Of a DNA stretch of 12,451 bases, positions 7,830-12,451 are shown one piece after another (position 1 is the first letter of the stretch; each line of letters starts with the position of its first letter). A program made the translations under genes and the position numbers. The notes beneath the pieces are model-generated. The model was not told the origin of the DNA and ran no database searches. It saw only the letters and a list, made by a program, of their open reading frames with translations. Source of the stretch: JAAYLN01 sp964592855 (GTDB lineage Bacteria; Verrucomicrobiota; Kiritimatiellia; RFP12; JAAYLN01); the NCBI GenBank assembly GCA_964592855.1, contig CAZQKI010000136.1:1-12451 (forward strand). The letters run 5' to 3'.

Positions 7830-8099
7830 ATGAACACCCCTGCTATGACACCCCGAGAACGCTTCGCATCCGCCTTGGACCGCATCCCCCTCGCGGGACG
7901 GGTTCCCCATTTCGAACTGGTTTTCTTTCTGACCATGGAGTGCTTCGGCAAGGTCCACCCTTCGCACAGGAACTACCGTCAGTGGGACCAGATGGAGGAG
8001 CGGGAACGCCAGCTTCACCGGAACGACATCGCCGACCTCTACATCGCCACCGCGGAACGGTTCGACCACGACGCCATCTTCCTCCATCCCAAAATATGA
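7830..8099 (+). pseudogene. N-terminal stub of a uroporphyrinogen-decarboxylase-family (URO-D) protein
   Basis: ATG 7830 follows AGGA at good spacing and encodes 89 residues. The opening MTPRERFASALDR is the typical N-terminus of URO-D-type proteins (MtaA/MtbA-like methyltransferases and relatives, usually over 300 residues). VPHFELVFFLTMECFGK and IADLYIATAERFDHDAIFLH also fit that family. The reading stops at TGA 8097-8099, just after FLHP, so about three quarters of the protein, including the active-site barrel, is missing. The stop overlaps the oxidoreductase start as ATGA. The oxidoreductase has no purine-rich ribosome site of its own, so translating this stub may be needed for its expression. 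It could therefore be a functional leader although the enzyme is dead. An independent small protein is also possible. Confidence 0.65.
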
Positions 8100-9847
8100 A
8101 ACTGAAAACAACGGTACACGAAGCCGACCTCTGCGTGGTCGGCGGGGGCATGGCAGGGCTGACGGCGGCGATTGCGGCCGCCCGCCAGGGGGCCAAGGTC
8201 GTCCTGATGCACGACCGCCCGGTCTTCGGCGGCAATGCTTCGAGCGAGTGCCGCGTCCACATCTGCGGCGCCGATGCCCACAACCGCAACAAGAACATGC
8301 GGGAAACCGGCATTCTGGAGGAACTCCGCATGGAGAACCTCCATCAGAATCCCAACCGCAACTTCTCGGTCTGGGATACGATTCTCTTCGGGAAGGTGCT
8401 CGCGGAACCGAACATCACCGCGCTCCTCAACTGCTCCTGCCTGAAGGCCGACATGGACGGGGCGACGATCCGAGGGGTCACGGGCTGGCAGCTTTCCACA
8501 CAGACCTACCACGCCGTCCACGCGCACATCTTCGCGGACTGCTCCGGCGACGCCATTCTCGCCCCGCTCACCGGCGCCGACTTCCGGATGGGACGGGAGG
8601 CGCGCAGCGAATACGATGAATCCATCGCGCCGTTGAAAGCCGATGCACGGACCATGGGCATGACCTGCCTGTTCCAGTCGCGGAAGTATGCCACCCCCCA
8701 GCCCTTCGAGCCGCCGGAATGGGCCTGCCGCTTCGACACCTGCGACAAGCTGCCCTACGGCCCGCGCGCCCACCGTTGGTGGCAGATGGGCTACTGGTGG
8801 GTCGAGCTGGGCGGCGAGCACGACAGCATCCATGACACGGAACTGTTGCGCACCGAGCTGCTGAAGATCGCCTATGGGGTCTGGGACCACATCAAGAACC
8901 GCTGTCCCAACCGGCAAGAGGCGGAGAACTGGGCGCTGGACTGGGTGCAGTACGTCCCCGCGAAACGCGAAAGCCGGCGCTACGTCGGGGCGCACGTCCT
9001 CTCGCAGAAGGACATCGAGGCCGGCGGCCCGTTCGAGGATGTCGCGGCCTACGGCGGCTGGTCGATGGACGATCATCATCCGGCCGGGTTCCATGCGGTT
9101 TCCGTCGGCGCCCCCGCCACCATCTTCCACCCCGCGCCGTCGCCCTACGGCATCCCCTACCGCTGCCTCTACTCACGGAACATCCGCAACCTGATGTTCG
9201 CGGGCCGTGACGCAAGCTGCACCCATGCGGCCATGAGTTCGACGCGCGTCATGGGGACCGGCTGCAGCATGGGGCAGGCGGTCGGCACCGCCGCGGCCCT
9301 CGCCGTGGCCAAAGGGCTTCCGCCCGCGGGCATGGCGGCCCATCTGGGCGAACTGCAGCAGACGATGATCCGAGACGACGTCTACCTGCCCGGCGTAAAG
9401 CAGGGTTTCCCGGCGCTCGTCGCACGCGCGGCGCTCACCGCCTCCCGCGGCGATCCCGAGCCGGTCCGGAACGGGACGAGCCGTCCGGTCGGCGAGACCA
9501 CCAATTGCTGGACGTGCCAGGCCGGCGACTGGATCGCCTATCAATTCGGCGGAACTGCGGAGGTCTCCAGCGTGACGGTCATCGTCGACAGCGGACTCGA
9601 TCTGATTGTGTCGATGAGCTATCACCAGGACGATGGCCAGTTGACGTCGCCGCCGGCGGTCATGCCCAAAGCCTTCCGCATCGAAGGCTTGCGCGACGGC
9701 CAATGGGAAATCCTCCACCACGTCCGGCAGAACTACCAGCGGCTGTGCCGCCTGCCGCTGCCCGCCGGGCTCCAGGGCGTCCGCTGGGTTCTCGATGAGA
9801 CGTGGGGGGCGGAAACCAGCCGGGTCTATGCCTTCTACGTGGACTGA
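8096..9847 (+). CDS. FAD-dependent oxidoreductase (FAD_oxidored type) with C-terminal discoidin-like domain
   Basis: The 583-residue product opens with a dinucleotide-binding beta strand and loop, ADLCVVGGGMAGLTAA (GGGMAG at residues 16-21), followed by the FAD-ribose segment VVLMHDRPVFGGNASSECR. A second conserved FAD-contact block, NIRNLMFAGRDASCTH, then MGTGCSMGQAVGTAAALA, lies at about residues 362-402. This layout is that of the FAD_oxidored family (PF12831). From about 440 to the end is a beta-sandwich like a discoidin/F5-8C domain (DWIAYQFGGTAEVSSVTVI, then VRWVLDETWG). No signal peptide is present, so it acts in the cytoplasm, presumably oxidising a sugar or sugar alcohol; the substrate is unknown. 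The start at 8096 overlaps the URO-D stub's stop by four bases (ATGA). The preceding bases CTTCCTCCATCCCAAAAT contain no Shine-Dalgarno, which suggests reinitiation after the stub. Confidence 0.87.
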   Translation: MKLKTTVHEADLCVVGGGMAGLTAAIAAARQGAKVVLMHDRPVFGGNASSECRVHICGADAHNRNKNMRETGILEELRMENLHQNPNRNFSVWDTILFGKVLAEPNITALLNCSCLKADMDGATIRGVTGWQLSTQTYHAVHAHIFADCSGDAILAPLTGADFRMGREARSEYDESIAPLKADARTMGMTCLFQSRKYATPQPFEPPEWACRFDTCDKLPYGPRAHRWWQMGYWWVELGGEHDSIHDTELLRTELLKIAYGVWDHIKNRCPNRQEAENWALDWVQYVPAKRESRRYVGAHVLSQKDIEAGGPFEDVAAYGGWSMDDHHPAGFHAVSVGAPATIFHPAPSPYGIPYRCLYSRNIRNLMFAGRDASCTHAAMSSTRVMGTGCSMGQAVGTAAALAVAKGLPPAGMAAHLGELQQTMIRDDVYLPGVKQGFPALVARAALTASRGDPEPVRNGTSRPVGETTNCWTCQAGDWIAYQFGGTAEVSSVTVIVDSGLDLIVSMSYHQDDGQLTSPPAVMPKAFRIEGLRDGQWEILHHVRQNYQRLCRLPLPAGLQGVRWVLDETWGAETSRVYAFYVD

Positions 9848-9859
9848 GCGAGAGGCAAG

Positions 9860-11209
9860 ATGATCGGCAACAAGCCCAATGTCGTGTTCGTGTTCGGCGA
9901 CCAGTGGCGCCAGCAGGCGACCGGCTATGCCGGCGATCCCAACGTGGCGACACCAAACCTCGATGCGCTGGCGCGGGAAAGCATCAACTTCACCCATGCG
10001 GTTTCGGGATGCCCGGTCTGCTCGCCCTACCGGGCCAGCCTGCTGACGGGACAGCGGCCGTTGACGCACGGGGTCTTTGTCAACGACGTCTATCTGCAGC
10101 CGCGGGCAACGAGCATTGCCGAGGCGTTCTCGTCGGCCGGATACGACACGGCCTACATCGGCAAGTGGCATGTCGACGGCCACGGCCGCTCCAATTACAT
10201 TCCGCCCGAACGGCGGCTCGGATTCGACTACTGGAAGGTTCTCGAGTGCACGCACGCCTACAACCACTCCCCCTATTACGCCGGCGATTCTGACGGGCAG
10301 CGGATCTGGAACGGATACGACGCCGCCGAACAGACCCACGATGCGCGGAACTACATCGCGAACCGTGACAAGAGCAAACCCTTCTTGCTGATGGTCTCCT
10401 GGGGGCCGCCCCACAATCCCTATGAAACGGCCCCCGAGGCGTTCAGAAAACTCTATGATCCGAAGACCCTGACCCTGCGCCCAAACGTCCCCGCCGAACT
10501 GGACGCCAAGGCTCGGGAATGGCTGGCGGGGTATTATGCGCACTGCTCGGCACTCGACGCCTGCGTCGGCGAACTGCTGGCCAGCCTCCGGGAGCAAGGG
10601 ATCGAGCAGGAGACGGTGTTTGTCTTCACTTCGGATCACGGCGACATGCTGGGGTCGCAGGGCGAAACACGCAAGCAGCGGCCCTGGGACGAAGCCATCC
10701 GCGTGCCTTTTCTTCTTCGTTACCCCGGCTTGCCGGCATGGCGTCCGCGGGAGACCGAGGCCCTCATCGATGCGCCGGACATCATGCCGACCCTGCTGGG
10801 CCTGTGCGGCATTCCCATCCCGGAGACGGTAGAGGGGACGGACTTCGCGCCGCACATCCAAGGCAGGGAACCCCCGGCAGACGACGCCGCACTGATTCAG
10901 TGCGCCCACGCGTTCGGGGAATGGACAACGGCCCGCGGCGGGAAGGAGTACCGGGGGCTGCGCACCCGGCGATACACCTACGTGCGGGATCTCAATGGCC
11001 CGTGGCTGCTCTACGACAACGTGGCCGACCCCTATCAGATGCAGAACCTTGTCGATGACGCCTCTTCCGCCGATGTACGGAATAGGCTCGATGAAACGCT
11101 CCGGCGGAAGCTGGTGGAAACGGACGATCAATTCCTGCCGGGGCCCGAATACATCCGCAAATGGGGCTACACGGTCGACGCGAACGGAACCGTTCCCTAC
11201 AAGTCTTAG
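9860..11209 (+). CDS. Type I sulfatase (formylglycine-dependent), cytoplasmic
   Basis: The 449-residue product hydrolyses a sulfate ester, probably on an imported sugar. The signature CSPYRASLLTG places the cysteine to be converted to formylglycine at residue 54 and its partner arginine at 58. Other family residues are visible: Asp14 in FGDQWR (metal site), Lys102 and His104 in IGKWHVDG, His185 in WGPPHNPYE, and Asp259-His260 in TSDHGDMLGSQG. The first metal motif is GDQ rather than the classic DDQ, a variant seen in some sulfatase subfamilies. Length is normal for a one-domain enzyme. There is no signal peptide, unlike most PVC sulfatases, so it should be cytoplasmic. The gene starts 12 nt after the oxidoreductase stop, with GAGAGG at 9850-9855, consistent with one operon. 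No maturation enzyme is in the window. The substrate is unknown. Confidence 0.93.
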   Translation: MIGNKPNVVFVFGDQWRQQATGYAGDPNVATPNLDALARESINFTHAVSGCPVCSPYRASLLTGQRPLTHGVFVNDVYLQPRATSIAEAFSSAGYDTAYIGKWHVDGHGRSNYIPPERRLGFDYWKVLECTHAYNHSPYYAGDSDGQRIWNGYDAAEQTHDARNYIANRDKSKPFLLMVSWGPPHNPYETAPEAFRKLYDPKTLTLRPNVPAELDAKAREWLAGYYAHCSALDACVGELLASLREQGIEQETVFVFTSDHGDMLGSQGETRKQRPWDEAIRVPFLLRYPGLPAWRPRETEALIDAPDIMPTLLGLCGIPIPETVEGTDFAPHIQGREPPADDAALIQCAHAFGEWTTARGGKEYRGLRTRRYTYVRDLNGPWLLYDNVADPYQMQNLVDDASSADVRNRLDETLRRKLVETDDQFLPGPEYIRKWGYTVDANGTVPYKS

Positions 11210-11216
11210 CCGTCGG

Positions 11217-11289
11217 AGAATCTTTGTCGTAAACTTTATCGCACACTTTGTCGACAAAGCTCGCGGCAAAACTCACGACAAAGCTTGTT
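11217..11289. repeat. Palindromic octamer array, copy 2
   Basis: The same 73-nt layout as at 1662-1734, in the same orientation judged by the flanks AGAAT and CTTGTT: octamers at 11222, 11234, 11246 (forward) and 11252, 11264, 11276 (reverse complement). I count 65 of 73 bases identical to copy 1. The inner pair has decayed (CTTTATCG and CGGCAAAA) and the changes do not restore pairing, while the outer and central octamers are perfect. It begins 8 nt after the sulfatase stop and is followed by CTTGTTTTCAT and further T-rich sequence, so it could also act as a transcription terminator. The stretch 11290-11398 shows nothing else I can identify. Confidence 0.82.
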
Positions 11290-11398
11290 TTCATAAACAT
11301 TTTATCCCTTGCGCCGCCTTCTCCCATATGCAATCTTTCTTTCAACGGTGCGGCGACGCTTACGACGACGACATGTCGGTTTTTCTCGTTATCACAGC

Positions 11399-11427
11399 TT
11401 GAACCGCGATGAAAGCCTTGGTATGAT
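11399..11427 (+). promoter_or_regulatory. Sigma70-like promoter of the toxin-antitoxin pair, probably leaderless
   Basis: TTGAAC (11399-11404), a 17-nt spacer, and TATGAT (11422-11427) preceded by TGG make the best promoter in the window. The antitoxin ATG at 11434 lies only 7 nt after the -10 box, at about the expected transcription start, and no Shine-Dalgarno precedes it. The mRNA would therefore begin at or next to the start codon. Confidence 0.6.
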
Positions 11428-11433
11428 CCCCTC

Positions 11434-11667
11434 ATGAGCGCAACGGTGCAAGCAGTCCGGGACAAGGCGATGTCCCTCTCTCTGAGTGAGCGGGCAAGTC
11501 TGGTGCACGACCTGATTCTAAGTCTGGACGATCCGTCCGCTTTCGACCTCGGACCCGAGCAGGAAGCGGAGATCGACCGCCGCGTTCAGATGGTGCGAGA
11601 AGGCACAGCCAAGGGGCGACCTGCCGCCGACGTGTTCCACGATATCAGGGCGAAGTTCGGAAAATGA
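11434..11667 (+). CDS. Addiction-module antitoxin (Unstab_antitox / PF09720 type)
   Basis: The 77-residue protein has the form of the short antitoxins of the Unstab_antitox family (TIGR02574-like). Its first half is helical, with the conserved LSLSERASLVHDLILSLD. Then comes an acidic linker, an EAEIDRRVQMVREG segment, and a C-terminal KGRPAADVFHDIRAKFG block. In this family the protein neutralises a ParE/RelE-like toxin encoded immediately downstream, and the pair usually represses its own promoter. The toxin start overlaps the antitoxin stop by ATGA at 11664-11667, as is usual for such pairs. The gene looks intact in full length, although the partner toxin is broken. Confidence 0.82.
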   Translation: MSATVQAVRDKAMSLSLSERASLVHDLILSLDDPSAFDLGPEQEAEIDRRVQMVREGTAKGRPAADVFHDIRAKFGK

Positions 11668-11972
11668 CGGCTGCGACCATCCTCCACGAGGCCGAGGTTG
11701 AACTCTGGGAGGCCGTGGCGTACTACGAGAGCCGGTCGTCGGGACTCGGGCTCGATTTCGAGGTAGAGATCGAAGCGTCTGTACACTCAATCACCCAGTC
11801 TCCTGACCGCTTTCACGTTTCACGTTCTCACGCATCAGGCATCCCGTTCATGAATTCCCCGTTTCCAGCCGGCGTTCAGGTTGCTGTACTCGTCAGCTTC
11901 ATGAGTTCCTCGACCAGGGGACCGACCCAGCCGCGATTCCAGGTGTGCTCCACGCCCAGATCATTCCGATAG
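11664..11972 (+). pseudogene. 3'-truncated ParE/RelE-type toxin
   Basis: The first 49 or so residues match plasmid-stabilisation toxins of the ParE/RelE fold: ILHEAEVELWEAVAYYE, then GLGLDFEVEIEASVHSI and SPDRF. Similarity stops at about 11810, where three near-repeats TTTCACG, TTTCACG, TTCTCACG (11811-11832) begin. The remaining frame to the TAG ending at 11972 has no toxin features (the expected strand with RRFPYGVFYR and the C-terminal DPxxW are missing) and from 11876 on it is antisense to the esterase remnant. Its 102-residue length is near normal by chance. The toxin should be inactive, because the last beta strands with the binding and catalytic residues are gone. The start overlaps the antitoxin by 4 nt. 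Confidence 0.72.
11811..11832. repeat. Tandem heptamer TTTCACG at the toxin breakpoint
   Basis: TTTCACG at 11811 and 11818, followed by the variant TTCTCACG at 11825, lie exactly where toxin similarity ends. They may mark the recombination or slippage point that removed the toxin's 3' end. Confidence 0.45.
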
Positions 11973-12450
11973 GCATGCCGGATGCCGCGCTGTTCCAGGA
12001 GTTCGTGGAAGCCCCGCGTGTGGCCGGCACCGGGCGGTCCGTCCCGCAGCGGTCCCCACGACCGCTCGCCACTCAGCACCAGGCGCGACTCCTGCCGGAA
12101 CGGTCCGTCCAGGCGCTCCACCAGCCGATCCGGCCGATGGGCGTCGAACTGCGCCGCCGTGCCGAAGGCCAGTGCCACGTCCCAATGGAAGGTCGACATC
12201 AACAGCGGCGCATCCCATGACGCCGCGTAGCCCCAGAAGTCCGGCCGGCCCAGAATCAGGCTGAACGCACCCCACCCGCTCTTGGAGAAACCGATCAGGA
12301 GTCGCCCATCCTTCCCGGCTACTGTGGCGTAGCGCGATTCCACGAAGGAAACAATAACCTGCTCCAGGTGGCTTAAGTACGTGCGTATTCATCTCGCGCC
12401 TACCAGACGAGCATCGCCCGGTCGTCGTCGAGCATCCCGAACTCGTCCGC
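11876..12450 (-). pseudogene. Decayed esterase (alpha/beta hydrolase) remnant
   Basis: On the minus strand the longest open piece runs from 12388 to a TGA at 11876-11878 and reads as the C-terminal half of an esterase-D/feruloyl-esterase-like protein. It has the nucleophile elbow GRLLIGFSKSGWGAFSL (Ser of GFSKSG), an AASWDAPLLM stretch and a likely catalytic histidine in GVEHTWNRGW. Further upstream the protein-like reading continues in another frame (ADEFGMLDDDRAMLVW, a stop, then ARDEYAR) and joins TYLSHLEQVIVSFVESRY. That implies a nonsense codon (TAG at 12402-12400) and a one-base frame change near 12379. The window ends there, so the N-terminal part cannot be judged. A GTG at 12343 could start a 155-residue product, but it would lack the N-terminal strands needed for a working fold. 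It converges with the toxin remnant; their ends abut. Confidence 0.6.
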
Positions 12451-12451
12451 G

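Noticed and set aside
9173..11269. Minus-strand open frame (698 codons) opposite oxidoreductase and sulfatase
   Set aside because: Spans two supported genes and part of the repeat array; composition is typical of antisense GC-rich frames.

Overview
The window is GC-rich DNA that reads like an accessory carbohydrate-processing region of a PVC-superphylum bacterium. Kiritimatiellota or Lentisphaerota is the best guess. The basis is the family mix (glycine-rich beta-solenoid surface protein, LamG/discoidin protein, DUF4838 protein, FAD_oxidored-type protein, type I sulfatase, a URO-D-like fragment) and the long spacers full of dyad repeats. No rRNA or tRNA gene or other taxonomic marker is present, so this placement is inference.

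Layout: (1) 2-1051, the 3' end of a glycine-rich secreted protein. (2) 1052-1870, a spacer with a possible protein-tail remnant, small hairpins, a 45-bp inverted repeat and a palindromic array of the octamer CTTTGTCG. (3) 1871-4903, a 1010-residue secreted LamG/discoidin protein with a duplicated module. (4) 4960-5498, a frameshifted, truncated secreted-protein remnant whose end carries a promoter for the next gene. (5) 5416-11209, a same-strand run: exported DUF4838 protein, 89-residue stub of a URO-D-family protein, FAD-dependent oxidoreductase, sulfatase. (6) 11217-11289, a second copy of the octamer array. (7) 11434-11972, an Unstab_antitox-type antitoxin with a 3'-truncated ParE/RelE-type toxin, behind an apparently leaderless promoter. 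(8) 11876-12450, minus strand, a decayed esterase.

Taken together, genes 1871-11209 look like a locus for binding and breaking down a sulfated glycan. The LamG/discoidin and DUF4838 proteins carry signal peptides and would act outside the cytoplasm. The oxidoreductase and sulfatase carry none and would act on imported sugars. No transporter, regulator or sulfatase-maturase is in the window, so substrate and pathway are not determined.

Two structural themes stand out. The locus is bracketed by two 73-bp copies of the same palindromic octamer array. The region is also littered with broken genes (GH-like protein, URO-D, toxin, esterase, possibly an export-protein tail). One of them, the URO-D stub, overlaps the next gene by ATGA with no separate ribosome binding site visible, so it may have been kept as a translational leader.
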